A DNA stretch of 60,995 nucleotides from Lachnospiraceae bacterium (GCA_017455525.1 JAFTAP010000082.1:1-60995); one strand, 5' to 3'. Counted from the first letter of the stretch, positions 8,131 through 17,048 are shown. Notes: a model not told the origin generated them from the sequence alone. Made by a program: numbers and translations.

Positions 8131-10644
8131 CTACGCAATTATAGTCATTTCAGATCGGGCAGCTTCTTTTTCATTTTCAGTCGCAATGATTTTAAGCGTG
8201 CCTTCTTTATCAGGGCGGATGATCGCAAGAGACTCGCCGTAGTAGGTATTGGTCTCATCTGTTAAGTATCCGTCCTTATTATATGGACAGCCGTTTCCAT
8301 ATCCTACTAGTTCACCGCCTGATACCGATAGTTTGATCCGGTGTTTCTCCATAGGCATCCATATACCGGACTTATCCGTATAGCGAAGTCTTACATAAAA
8401 AAGCTTTCCTGCCGACGGTCTTTCTTCTTCGGGTATAAGCCTAAGCTTAGCCTCTCCCTTAGCGGAATCAAGACAGTCCCTTCCTATCTCAAGACCCTTC
8501 TCATCATAAGCCACAGCCTGCAGCGTCCCTCTTTCATAAGGCACCTTAAATCTTACGACACAATCCTTATTTATTATCTTATTCCCGATAACCTTCCCGT
8601 TTAACAAAAGCTCGACACGGTACGCCCTCGCATAAACCTCTATCCGTGCCTCCAGTCCCTCGCAGTTCTTCCAAGCCCAGCTTCTTATCGCATCAGACAT
8701 CTTCCACGCTGACGGACTGTGCCTGCCTCTTTGATATACAGGCGATACCGCAAGGTAAGGGCCTATGTCCTGCTCCAAGGCAACCCTTGTATAATACGCC
8801 TCGCCGATAGGCTTCCCGGTAAGGTCGAGTCTCCCGCTTCCTGCAGCGATCCAGCCTGCCTTGCTGCCGTCCTTCGGTGCATAGTCCTCATACTCCCATG
8901 AACCTATGCCCGCTTCGCCCAGATAATCCATGCCCGCCCATACGAAATCACCGATTATCCTGGGATTTGCCTTTGCGATCTCATAGAAGCTGTAAGCGTC
9001 ACGGCAGAAGGTCTCACTTCCGAGTATAAGCCTCTTCGGGTAATTCTTAAGGTCCTTCATATACCTTAGTATGCCATAGTTATATCCTGCAATATCCATA
9101 TTTGCGAAGGCATCCCTTGTCTTCACATCACAGGCGTGAAGCGTTGCGCCTATCTTCATTGTCTTATCACCTAAGAGGCCCGCAAGCGTATTATAGAACT
9201 CACTCCCTACTGCCTTACGCTTTGCTTCCTTACCCTTAGCCGCAGCCTTCGCCGCCTTCTCTGCTTCCTTCTTCGCCTTTTCGTCACTGTATACGCCGAA
9301 GCCCATAGAGCTTAGGAGATTGAAGAATATATTTATTCCGCAGGTAACGGGACGTGAATCATCAAGGCTATGAAGATACTCCGTCATTGCACCCGTCAGC
9401 TCTATCCCTCTCTTCTGGGCAGTCTCAGCGACCTCATTACCAGTAGAATACATTATGACTGAAGGGTGGTTATAGTCCTTATCTACCATAGCTTTCAAGT
9501 CCGCCTCATACTGATCCGGCATGATACCCGCATAATCATGCCCGGTCTTATGTATATACCAGCAGTCAACGTACTCATCCATCATATACATCCCCAGCCT
9601 GTCGCAGGCATCAAGAAGATACCGGGAACAGGGATTATGGGCGCTCCTTATCGCATTGTAGCCGTTAGACTTAAGCAGTCTCACCCGTCTTACCTCAGCT
9701 TCAGGAAGTGTCACCGCTCCCAATAGCTGATTATCGGAATGAATGCAGGCTCCCTTAAGGATAACCCGTTTTCCGTTCACTGTAAGACCGTCCTTTTTAT
9801 TCCATGAAAGCGAACGTACTCCGAAGGTCTCCTCCATGCAGTCATTACCAAAATGAAGGATCGCTTTATATAGATAGGGATTTTCTTCATTCCACAGATG
9901 GGCGTTTGCTATATCACAGGTGATTGCTCCCTCATATGCTTCATCCAATATGTCTGTTTTTGCATCAGCTATGCTTTTATCATTTATACCTGTGCCATCT
10001 TGTGCCATTTCTGAATCATTTGTACCTCTGACGACGGCTTTTGCAGATACTATTCCGTTATATACAGTGTTTCCCTCTGCATCCCTTATTTCAAGCTCCG
10101 CATCCCCCGGCTTTGATGTCCTTACCTTAACTTCAATCCTTGCAGGCTCGTGGGATAATGTGCGTATCTTAAGCCCGCCTAAAGGAATATACCCATCCTT
10201 ATCCGCTTCATACATCCAAACAGGACGATATATGCCCGAACCCGTGTACCACCTGCTGTTTGGCTGATCAGCGTTCCTTGCAATGACTCTTATATTATTT
10301 TCTTCTCCATACTTTAAGAAAGCATCGGCATCCACAGCGAAATCCGTGTACCCGTAAAGACACCCCCCGGCTTTGGAACCATTTATATAAACCTCGGCGT
10401 TACGGTACACACCCTCAAAGAAAAATACGATATGTTTATTCTTATATGAATCGGGGATATTAATAGACTTTTTATATTCATAATCATAGCCCTCAAACCA
10501 GCCTATATTATGAATCCCGGCACTCTTCTCGCTGCGGGCTTCAAGGAGCATGGCATCATGCGGCAGATTTATCTCTTTCCACTCACCCTCTCCTAAGTGT
10601 CTGTAGCTCCATCCGATGTTAAAATCCTGCCTGTTCATATACAC
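8131..10644 (-). CDS. Beta-galactosidase, GH2 family
   Basis: The 837-residue protein shows the GH2 plan: jelly-roll sugar-binding domain (about 1-170), immunoglobulin-like domain, TIM barrel (about 280-590) and C-terminal beta domains. The barrel has IRSAHNP, the acid/base glutamate in YSTGNEVAE and a nucleophile-type glutamate in LGSETF. The region after the barrel (WKNCEGLEARIEVYARAYRV and following) matches the DUF4982-type domain found in many Firmicute and Bacteroidete GH2 beta-galactosidases. A lysine/alanine-rich insert (KKEAEKAAKAAAKGKEAKR) interrupts the barrel. No signal peptide is seen, so it acts on imported oligosaccharides. It lies upstream of GH3 on the same strand with 155 bases between them. 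GH2 enzymes can also be glucuronidases or mannosidases; beta-galactosidase is the best guess. Confidence 0.85.
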   Translation of the reverse strand: MYMNRQDFNIGWSYRHLGEGEWKEINLPHDAMLLEARSEKSAGIHNIGWFEGYDYEYKKSINIPDSYKNKHIVFFFEGVYRNAEVYINGSKAGGCLYGYTDFAVDADAFLKYGEENNIRVIARNADQPNSRWYTGSGIYRPVWMYEADKDGYIPLGGLKIRTLSHEPARIEVKVRTSKPGDAELEIRDAEGNTVYNGIVSAKAVVRGTNDSEMAQDGTGINDKSIADAKTDILDEAYEGAITCDIANAHLWNEENPYLYKAILHFGNDCMEETFGVRSLSWNKKDGLTVNGKRVILKGACIHSDNQLLGAVTLPEAEVRRVRLLKSNGYNAIRSAHNPCSRYLLDACDRLGMYMMDEYVDCWYIHKTGHDYAGIMPDQYEADLKAMVDKDYNHPSVIMYSTGNEVAETAQKRGIELTGAMTEYLHSLDDSRPVTCGINIFFNLLSSMGFGVYSDEKAKKEAEKAAKAAAKGKEAKRKAVGSEFYNTLAGLLGDKTMKIGATLHACDVKTRDAFANMDIAGYNYGILRYMKDLKNYPKRLILGSETFCRDAYSFYEIAKANPRIIGDFVWAGMDYLGEAGIGSWEYEDYAPKDGSKAGWIAAGSGRLDLTGKPIGEAYYTRVALEQDIGPYLAVSPVYQRGRHSPSAWKMSDAIRSWAWKNCEGLEARIEVYARAYRVELLLNGKVIGNKIINKDCVVRFKVPYERGTLQAVAYDEKGLEIGRDCLDSAKGEAKLRLIPEEERPSAGKLFYVRLRYTDKSGIWMPMEKHRIKLSVSGGELVGYGNGCPYNKDGYLTDETNTYYGESLAIIRPDKEGTLKIIATENEKEAARSEMTIIA

Positions 10645-10683
10645 CTCCGCTTATATATCTGAAACAACAGCCGGTAATATGTA

Positions 10684-12135
10684 TTAATTATTCTTAGACT
10701 TCATAGCCTTCTTGCGGGCATACATCTCCTCGTCCGCCCGATTAAATACATCCTCGAATGAGGAATCTTTTGAAGCGTCAAAAAGAGCATAGCCCAGTGC
10801 AGCCGATATACGCTCGGCGGGTTCAAATGAGCTGTCAGATGAAAGGTCTGCTATACTTTCATCGAAGAGCTTTGCCAGACTCTCAATATTATTATAGTCG
10901 CGTTTTCTTAATATTACTGTGAACTCATCCCCTCCGATCCTGAATACAGGAGAGTGCGCGAAAATACCGCAGGTCAGGTGGCATAGCTTCTGTATGGATA
11001 TGTTGCCCGCCTCATGACCGTAGGTATCATTGGTCTGTTTAAGGTAATTCAGATCAATCATCACTACGCCGAAGCGTTTATTGCTGCGAGAGATATCATC
11101 GTTTATCTTCCGGACCTCTTCATCGTAGGCTCTCTTATTCCTGACTCCGGTAAGAGCATCCCTGTTGGCCATGTAATCCATCCTGTCCGCTTCTTCCCTT
11201 GTCTGCCTTAGCTCCTCCATCGTGGCGGTAAGGGTTGCAATATGCTCGTTGATATCATGCTCCATCTGCTTCATGGAATCAGCAAGAGTCTCTATCTCAT
11301 CTCCTGTCTTGATCTCAAGCTTCTCGAATTCCCGCATTGATTCCACTGAATCACCGTTACAGTATCTGTCAGAAGCGTCGGACAATAGATTTATAGGCTG
11401 TACTATAAGCCTGTTTACAAGGATTATGCCTATTACGCACATGATTATGGTAAGAATAGTCTGCACCAAAGCCGCAGTGAGAACGAATCTTCTCTGCTGT
11501 GCCCGTACTTCATCCATTGATATATCTACTGCCGCAAAGCAGACGACATTGCCATTGATATCATGAACCGGAGATCCTGCAGTAACCAGGCTTCCGTACT
11601 GTTCGGAATATGTTATATTAGCCCTAAAGCCTGCCTCCGGGTTTGCAAGCGCTTCCGCGTTATTGTCATCTATAGGATCTATAAGCCCCGGAGGACAGGG
11701 ATCCTCGGGATCTGTATCTACCATATAGACACAATCCCCGGTCTCCGGCTCAAGATAAACAAGGTATATACAGTAAACGCTATTCTTATCATAGATGAGC
11801 TGCAGTGAATTCAGCAGGCTTTTATATCCCATTGATTCGGTAAGATGAGAGTAATTCTGAAGATATGCCTCAAACCGGGGATCTTCTTCATCAACAATCC
11901 TTTCCTCAGCAGGAATCGTCTCGTATATGTTTGATATGGCTCTCCTTAGGGAATCTGCATATCCCGAATCAACAGCAACCGAAACCGTGCCCGCAAGCTC
12001 AGTCGCAACCTTCCTGTAATGAGTATCTATGATATCGGTAATGATATGACTGCTGAAAAACAAAGAAGTACCGCTTAATATGACTGCGATAAGCACTATC
12101 AATACCATGGTTTTTCTCTTCAGCGGAAATCTCAT
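10684..12135 (-). CDS. Membrane-bound diguanylate cyclase with extracellular sensor, HAMP and GGDEF
   Basis: From the ATG at 12135 this encodes 483 residues: transmembrane helix (about 9-29), a large extracytoplasmic Cache-like sensor, a second helix (about 219-241), a HAMP linker, a short coiled coil and a C-terminal GGDEF domain with intact RIGGDEF, so it should make cyclic di-GMP. The usual RxxD inhibitory site before GGDEF is absent (the sequence there is FAHSPVF), so product inhibition may be weak. A TTG at 12171 could add 12 residues but would overlap the preceding gene by 20 bases and lacks a clear ribosome site, so I prefer the ATG. It lies directly behind the truncated MocR gene and 39 bases before GH2, suggesting read-through transcription. 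Confidence 0.85.
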   Translation of the reverse strand: MRFPLKRKTMVLIVLIAVILSGTSLFFSSHIITDIIDTHYRKVATELAGTVSVAVDSGYADSLRRAISNIYETIPAEERIVDEEDPRFEAYLQNYSHLTESMGYKSLLNSLQLIYDKNSVYCIYLVYLEPETGDCVYMVDTDPEDPCPPGLIDPIDDNNAEALANPEAGFRANITYSEQYGSLVTAGSPVHDINGNVVCFAAVDISMDEVRAQQRRFVLTAALVQTILTIIMCVIGIILVNRLIVQPINLLSDASDRYCNGDSVESMREFEKLEIKTGDEIETLADSMKQMEHDINEHIATLTATMEELRQTREEADRMDYMANRDALTGVRNKRAYDEEVRKINDDISRSNKRFGVVMIDLNYLKQTNDTYGHEAGNISIQKLCHLTCGIFAHSPVFRIGGDEFTVILRKRDYNNIESLAKLFDESIADLSSDSSFEPAERISAALGYALFDASKDSSFEDVFNRADEEMYARKKAMKSKNN

Positions 12136-12151
12136 GAATGGAATTATACCA

Positions 12152-13252
12152 CTATTGCGGATTTTTACCAATCTTTAACTGCCTGATCTTTCGTCTCATC
12201 CTGTTAATATGCCGCTCGAAATCACCGTTTTTAAGGAGATTTGCAAGAACGTACTGATCAAAAATGGGAACGGTGCAGGAATAAAAGCCTAGCTTGCGGT
12301 TATATTCTTCGACCATGCCCACAGGCAAGACCATATATCCGATCCTCATGGACGGAGCGATAGTTCTTGAAAAAGTATTCAGATAAATGACATTGACATC
12401 ACTTGACATAGAATACAGCGGTTCTTCCGATTTTCTTGAAATGGTAAGCTCCGAATCATAGTTGTCCTCTATAAGTATCCCTTTCCGCTTCCTTGCCCAC
12501 CTTAAGTATTCCTGTCTTTTTGATATATCGGCGGTAACGCCTGTGGGGAAGCTGTTAAAAGGTGTCACATGCAGTATTTTCGCTTCTGTTCTTTCAAGCT
12601 CTTCCGTGGCAATCCCGCTAGGGGTCATTAAAAGCTGGTCACAGCTTATCCCCATAGCTTCATATACCTGTCTTATCTTATTATAGGATGGCTTTTCTAT
12701 GGCATAGGTCTTGTCTGTTCCAAGCATCTGCACGATAAGTCCATACAAATATTCCGAGCCGGAACCTATGATTATCTGATTCGGCCTAACATGAAGCCCC
12801 CTGCTTCTTTTAAGATAAGCGCTTATCTCACCTCGAAGCTCCGGACAGCCATGATTCGGGGATTTAACGAGAATCTTTTCGCCGTAATCGAGCAATACCT
12901 TCCGCATGGTTTTCGCAAGGACAGAATATGGAAATTCACCGGTACTGTGATTCTGCTTAGACACATCATATACAATTTCTTCGTCTGTTTTATTATCTCC
13001 AAGAAAATCTTCTCCTCTGTACGTAACATATACACCGCTTCTTTGCCTGCTCTGAACATAACCCTCTTCATTAAGTAACGTCATGGCATGCTCCACAGTG
13101 ATAACGCTCACTCCTGTGTCATCAGCTATGGTTCTCTTAGATGGGAGCTTACTGTCATAAGGATAAACACCTGTTATAATGTCTTTTACGAAATAACGGT
13201 AAAGCTGAATATATGCCGGCGTGTCGGAATTTGTTTCAATTAAATATCTCAT
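12152..13252 (-). CDS. MocR/GntR-type regulator, C-terminally truncated, PLP lysine replaced by arginine
   Basis: Residues about 1-75 form a GntR winged helix (LPSKRTIADDTGVSVITVEHA). Residues about 90-360 match the fold-type-I aminotransferase domain of MocR regulators (SPNHGCPELR, TPFNSFPTG, IEDNYDSEL). The segment NTFSRTIAPSMRIGYMVLP aligns with the family motif where a lysine follows TFS and forms the Schiff base with pyridoxal phosphate; here it is Arg296, while Asp263 and Tyr265 of the cofactor pocket remain. At 366 residues it lacks roughly 100 residues of the usual C-terminal subdomain and ends KIRQLKIGKNPQ. It faces the ECF transporter gene across an intergenic region with CTGGTCAT direct repeats, its likely operators. 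It may bind free PLP-like ligand or be a decaying gene. Confidence 0.8.
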   Translation of the reverse strand: MRYLIETNSDTPAYIQLYRYFVKDIITGVYPYDSKLPSKRTIADDTGVSVITVEHAMTLLNEEGYVQSRQRSGVYVTYRGEDFLGDNKTDEEIVYDVSKQNHSTGEFPYSVLAKTMRKVLLDYGEKILVKSPNHGCPELRGEISAYLKRSRGLHVRPNQIIIGSGSEYLYGLIVQMLGTDKTYAIEKPSYNKIRQVYEAMGISCDQLLMTPSGIATEELERTEAKILHVTPFNSFPTGVTADISKRQEYLRWARKRKGILIEDNYDSELTISRKSEEPLYSMSSDVNVIYLNTFSRTIAPSMRIGYMVLPVGMVEEYNRKLGFYSCTVPIFDQYVLANLLKNGDFERHINRMRRKIRQLKIGKNPQ

Positions 13253-13304
13253 CTGGTCATATCATTTATATCAAAACTGGTCATTGTTGTATATCCAGTT
13301 TGAT
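13253..13304. promoter_or_regulatory. Direct-repeat and inverted-repeat operator of the MocR-type regulator
   Basis: Two identical CTGGTCAT copies lie at 13253-13260 and 13277-13284, 24 bases apart. The second is also part of an imperfect inverted repeat, ATCAAAACTGG (13270-13280) against CCAGTTTGAT (13295-13304). The downstream half falls inside the -35/-10 spacer of the plus-strand promoter and the upstream half abuts its -35. Repeats placed like this between a MocR gene and its divergent target are the normal binding-site pattern of the family. Confidence 0.6.
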
Positions 13305-13312
13305 AATATACT
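13284..13312 (+). promoter_or_regulatory. Promoter of the ECF transporter/YwlG operon
   Basis: TTGTTG, a 17-base spacer and TATACT lie about 75 bases before the ECF gene. The spacer contains one half of the inverted repeat described for the regulator, so binding should directly affect polymerase access. Confidence 0.6.
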
Positions 13313-13387
13313 TTCTGATGTTATTTGTAAAGGATGAAGTTATGGGGAAAAGATACTTTGAACCTTTAACAAGACAGGAGGTATAAA

Positions 13388-13900
13388 ATGACAACGAGCG
13401 TATCTATTAAAGCAAAAGACATTACTCTCACAGCGGTTTTCATGGCTCTTAATATAGTAATGTCTTCCTTCGGCCTACCGGTACCCGGCGGACATCTGTA
13501 TCTGTGCGATGCAGTAATATGCCTCGCTTCAATATTGCTGAATCCTCTTGAGGCTTTCGTGGTCGGAGGAATAGGATCTTTTATAGGCGATATGATATTT
13601 TATCCGCTTCCTATGTTCGTATCACTTGTAACTCATGGTCTGCAGGCTCTGGTGATCTCGCAGATTTCACATCATACGTTTAAGCATAATCCGCAGCTTG
13701 CTTCAGGAATCGGCGTAGCTGTTGGCGGCATCATAATGGTGACAGGATATACGCTTGGAAAGATTTTCGTATACAGCACACTGGAATATGCGATCATCAA
13801 GCTTCCGTATGAGATAGCGCAGGCTGTACTCGGAGCAGTGCTTGGAATGATACTTTGCTGGAAATGCAGGATATACGCACTATATGAAAAGTATATATAA
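13388..13900 (+). CDS. ECF transporter substrate-binding (S) component
   Basis: The 170-residue protein has about five or six hydrophobic helices and the look of an ECF vitamin-transporter S component: a helix-1 region with TLTAVFMALNIVMSSFG, a GHLYLCDAVICL segment and FVVGGIGSFIGDMIFYP. S components bind the vitamin and pair with shared energising proteins (EcfA, EcfA', EcfT), none of which is in this window, so it is a group-II type. The start follows a strong site (AGGAGG, 6 bases). It is transcribed divergently from a MocR-type regulator and followed by a YwlG-family gene. MocR proteins of the PdxR type control vitamin B6 genes, so a pyridoxine-type or hydroxymethylpyrimidine-type substrate is plausible, but this is inference. 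Confidence 0.8.
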   Translation: MTTSVSIKAKDITLTAVFMALNIVMSSFGLPVPGGHLYLCDAVICLASILLNPLEAFVVGGIGSFIGDMIFYPLPMFVSLVTHGLQALVISQISHHTFKHNPQLASGIGVAVGGIIMVTGYTLGKIFVYSTLEYAIIKLPYEIAQAVLGAVLGMILCWKCRIYALYEKYI

Positions 13901-13921
13901 AAACTTGTCAAAGGAGATGAT

Positions 13922-14473
13922 ATGGTAATGTACGAAGAAATAAAAGAGCAGGCATCAAAACTAACCGAGGAATTATTCGAAAAGGCAAAGCTTAAAGCAG
14001 GTCAGATATTGGTTGTAGGCTGTTCAAGCTCCGAAGTCTGCGGTGATATGATTGGGAAGAATTCAAATTTAGAAGTAGCTAAAGCCGTTTTCTCAGGAAT
14101 ATACGAAGTAACTAAAAAGCATGGCATATATCTTGCAGCCCAGTGCTGTGAACACTTGAACCGTGCAATAATAATCGAGCGGAAGGCTGTTCCCGGACAG
14201 GATATAGTAAACGTAGTTCCCCAGCCGAAAGCCGGAGGATCGTTTGCGACTACAGCCTATGAAACATTCGAAGATCCAGTCGCAATCGAGGAAATAAGAG
14301 CAGACGCAGGTCTTGATATCGGCGATACTCTTATTGGCATGCATCTTAAAAAAGTGGCAGTACCCGTAAGGCTTGAAGCAACTGAATTAGGCAAGGCTCA
14401 TATTGCCGCCGCAAGAGTCCGTCCAAAGTTTATCGGTGGAGTCAGGGCGCATTATGATGAAGATCTATTGTAA
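13922..14473 (+). CDS. ywlG: YwlG/TIGR01440 family protein (DUF436), function unknown
   Basis: The 183-residue protein is close to full family length. Typical segments are VGCSSSEVCGDMIGKNSN near residue 40, AAQCCEHLNRA near 77 and the C-terminal IGMHLKKVAVPVR followed by RPKFIGGVRAHYD. The family is widespread in Firmicutes, structurally known but without an assigned reaction; its conserved cysteines and His suggest a binding or catalytic pocket. A strong site (AAAGGAG) precedes ATG 13922; ATG 13928 is also possible. It follows the ECF S component by 21 bases, so the two share a promoter, which links this orphan family to uptake of a small cofactor precursor in this organism. Confidence 0.85.
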   Translation: MVMYEEIKEQASKLTEELFEKAKLKAGQILVVGCSSSEVCGDMIGKNSNLEVAKAVFSGIYEVTKKHGIYLAAQCCEHLNRAIIIERKAVPGQDIVNVVPQPKAGGSFATTAYETFEDPVAIEEIRADAGLDIGDTLIGMHLKKVAVPVRLEATELGKAHIAAARVRPKFIGGVRAHYDEDLL

Positions 14474-14479
14474 GGAAAC

Positions 14480-15070
14480 TTAACCGATACTTTTCATTGC
14501 GAATATCTCAATTCCGATCGCAATCAAAATAAGACCGCCGAGCACGGAAGCTCCCCACGAAAGCTTCATGCCTGCCTTACGTCCTATGATAAGCCCGAAA
14601 AAGCTTATGAAAAATGTCACGACAGCTATTATCAATGCCGCAGCATTCGCCATGGTTATGTTGTAATCCGCTAAAGTAAACCCCACGGATAAAGCGTCTA
14701 TTGATGTAGCTATTCCTTGAATAAGTAAATCCCTAAGAGGCAATACCCTTTCCGATTTATTCTCTGATGCCGTATTTTTCTCTCTTATACCCTCGATTAA
14801 CATTTTTCCGCCAATATAGAGAAGCAGTATCAGGGCAATCCACGGAATATAAATGCTGACTGTCTCAAAAATTTCCACTATGAAATAAACGCAAAGCCAG
14901 CCGATCATTGGCATCGCATACTGAAAGAAAGCATAAACGCTTGCAATCATGCACATTCTTTTCTTAGGCATATAAGGCTCATGCAGTCCGTTAGCCATAG
15001 ACACGGAAAATGCGTCCATAGCAAGCCCCACGCCTAATATGATGCTGTTTATTATAAAAACAAATGACAT
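14480..15070 (-). CDS. mntP: Manganese efflux pump MntP
   Basis: The 196-residue, six-helix membrane protein has the two internally repeated motifs of the MntP (DUF204) family, GLAMDAFSVSMANG in helix 1 and GIATSIDALSVGFTLAD in helix 4, whose aspartates are needed for Mn export. A charged cytoplasmic loop (GIREKNTASENKSER) separates the halves, as expected. Its stop converges on the YwlG gene with only 6 bases between them. I looked at the 155-base upstream region for the yybP-ykoY manganese riboswitch that often precedes mntP and saw no convincing one; the region is shared with the divergent promoter at 15183-15212. Confidence 0.88.
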   Translation of the reverse strand: MSFVFIINSIILGVGLAMDAFSVSMANGLHEPYMPKKRMCMIASVYAFFQYAMPMIGWLCVYFIVEIFETVSIYIPWIALILLLYIGGKMLIEGIREKNTASENKSERVLPLRDLLIQGIATSIDALSVGFTLADYNITMANAAALIIAVVTFFISFFGLIIGRKAGMKLSWGASVLGGLILIAIGIEIFAMKSIG

Positions 15071-15182
15071 ACCTATATAATAACAGAAACCGTTGATGAT
15101 TACACTTCTGACTAAAAAAAACGGCTGAATTTCCTAATATTATAGCAAACGACAGAATTCTTTTTTCTTTGACGAGAATAGT

Positions 15183-15212
15183 TTGCACATAGTTATTCCT
15201 ATGTAATATAAT
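15183..15212 (+). promoter_or_regulatory. Promoter of the AAA/PD-(D/E)XK gene
   Basis: TTGCAC, an 18-base spacer and a perfect TATAAT lie 44 bases before the preferred ATG at 15256. Confidence 0.6.
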
Positions 15213-15255
15213 ATCATTCAATACGGTGTTCTTAAATCACAGCATGAGGTGGAGC

Positions 15256-17022
15256 ATGAAAAAAATCGGTGTCGGTTACGAGGATTACAGAGAGTTCATA
15301 GATAATAAAATGTACTATGTCGACAAAACTCTGCTCATACGCGACATCATAGATAAGGGCGGTAAAGTTACTCTCTTCACCAGACCTAGACGTTTCGGTA
15401 AGACGCTTGCGCTTTCAATGCTGCGCACCTTCTTCGAGCTTGAATATGACCGGGACGGAAACATCATCGAAAAAAAACGCTACTTCGAGGGAATGAAGAT
15501 AATGGATGCCGGGGACGGGGTGCTGTCAATGATGGGTCAGTATCCTGTAATAAAGATGTCGCTTAAATCCGCAAAACAGCCAGACTTCTACGGATCCTTC
15601 TTAAGACTCCGCGAGGAGATAATCGGTGAGTTCAGTCGCCATGAGTATATAATGGATTCCGATAAAATCGGAGATGACGATAAGAAGACTTTCAAAGAAT
15701 TCCGAAGCGGACTGTCAATATGGCGCGAGAAAGAAAAAACCTTCCAAAGCAAGGAAGAAGAAGATAAAGAATTTGAGAAAGAGTGCGCCAAATATGCCAC
15801 GGCAATAAAAACACTATCTGAATGCCTCATGAAACATCATGGAAGAAAAGTCATAATCCTCCTTGATGAATACGACGTGCCACTTGAGAACTCATACTTC
15901 TCAGGCTTCTATGATAAGATGGTAGGGTTCATACGCTCGCTCTTTGAGTCGGCGCTTAAGACGAATGACGCATTGGAGCTCGCAGTAGTGACAGGATGCT
16001 TAAGGATCAGTAAGGAGAGCATATTCACAGGTCTTAATAACCTACAGGTTAACTCAATAAGGAGCAGGGACTTCGTGGAATACTTCGGCTTCACGCAGGA
16101 GGAGACCGAGGCGATGCTTATCGAATACGGACTGACCGACAACATAGAGGAAGTGAAGGACTGGTACGACGGATACCTGTTTGGTGAAGCGGATGTATAT
16201 AACCCGTGGAGTGTCATACAATATGTTTATAACCACAGGAATTCCCCGGAGCTATTCCCGGAGCCGTATTGGTCGAACACGTCATCCAATTCGATAATAA
16301 AAGACCTCGTAGAGAAGTCAGATGAAGGCATGAAGGAAGAGATAGAGACGCTCATTGACGGGGGAACTATAGAGAAGAGAATACATGAAGATATAACCTA
16401 TGGCGACATAGACTATGATGACGTTAGAAAATCAGAGGATAATTTATGGAACTTCCTCTTCTTCACGGGATATATGAGAAAGGTATCAGAAAGGTTCGAG
16501 GGAGAAAATATATACGTGACCATGAGGATACCGAATAAAGAAGTGAAGTATATATACAGCAATCAGATAAGGAACTGGTTCGATGATATAGTGAGGGAAG
16601 CTAACCGCAAGGTTCTTTATGATGCAATTTTATCAAAAGACACGGAAGCCATTACCGATTTCGTGACTACATTGCTTGAAAAGAGCATAAGCACTTTCGA
16701 TAGCTCGGAAAGCTTTTATCACGGCATACTGCTTTCGCTATTATACGGCATGCCGGGCTACGTCCCAAAGTCCAACCGCGAGGAAGGAATCGGCAGGCCT
16801 GACATCGTGTTGGAGCCCAAGAGACCAAAGAACCCGGCATACATAATAGAGATAAAAGTAAGAAAGAAATTCAACGAAATGCAGGACGGCATCGACGAGG
16901 CTATTACACAGATAACAGACATGAAATACGAAGAAGGCGTGCTTGACGACGGCTACATAGGAGTAATCTCATATGCGATCTGCTTCTGCAAAAAAGCCTG
17001 CATCGCAGAATTAAAAAAATAA
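15256..17022 (+). CDS. AAA-ATPase-like protein with C-terminal PD-(D/E)XK nuclease domain
   Basis: From ATG 15256 this encodes 588 residues starting MKKIGVGYEDYREF; a GTG at 15226 is in frame, but GAGGTGG sits 6 bases before the ATG, so I chose the latter. An N-terminal AAA domain has Walker A RPRRFGKTLALSML and Walker B VIILLDEYDVPL. The C-terminal domain contains GRPDIVLEP followed by AYIIEIKVRK, the PD-(D/E)XK pattern. This architecture (AAA-ATPase_like plus PDDEXK_9, often called DUF1703) is abundant in Lachnospiraceae and Bacteroidales, often in many copies per genome; its role is unknown and defence or mobile-DNA functions have been proposed. It is monocistronic, with a good promoter before and a bidirectional hairpin after it. 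Confidence 0.85.
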   Translation: MKKIGVGYEDYREFIDNKMYYVDKTLLIRDIIDKGGKVTLFTRPRRFGKTLALSMLRTFFELEYDRDGNIIEKKRYFEGMKIMDAGDGVLSMMGQYPVIKMSLKSAKQPDFYGSFLRLREEIIGEFSRHEYIMDSDKIGDDDKKTFKEFRSGLSIWREKEKTFQSKEEEDKEFEKECAKYATAIKTLSECLMKHHGRKVIILLDEYDVPLENSYFSGFYDKMVGFIRSLFESALKTNDALELAVVTGCLRISKESIFTGLNNLQVNSIRSRDFVEYFGFTQEETEAMLIEYGLTDNIEEVKDWYDGYLFGEADVYNPWSVIQYVYNHRNSPELFPEPYWSNTSSNSIIKDLVEKSDEGMKEEIETLIDGGTIEKRIHEDITYGDIDYDDVRKSEDNLWNFLFFTGYMRKVSERFEGENIYVTMRIPNKEVKYIYSNQIRNWFDDIVREANRKVLYDAILSKDTEAITDFVTTLLEKSISTFDSSESFYHGILLSLLYGMPGYVPKSNREEGIGRPDIVLEPKRPKNPAYIIEIKVRKKFNEMQDGIDEAITQITDMKYEEGVLDDGYIGVISYAICFCKKACIAELKK

Positions 17023-17048
17023 GGTCTTGGGAAATTCCCAAGACCTTA
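17020..17048 (-). terminator. Perfect palindrome terminating enolase (possibly bidirectional)
   Basis: A 14-base-pair perfect inverted repeat (AAGGTCTTGGGAA paired with TTCCCAAGACCTT) has a one-base centre. On the minus strand it is followed by TTTTTTTAA, a textbook terminator for enolase. It overlaps the stop codon of the plus-strand gene and can also fold in that transcript, though without a U-run next to it. Confidence 0.8.

Noticed and set aside
15071-15182. Manganese riboswitch (yybP-ykoY) upstream of mntP
   Set aside because: Looked for because it often precedes mntP; no conserved core or good stems were found.
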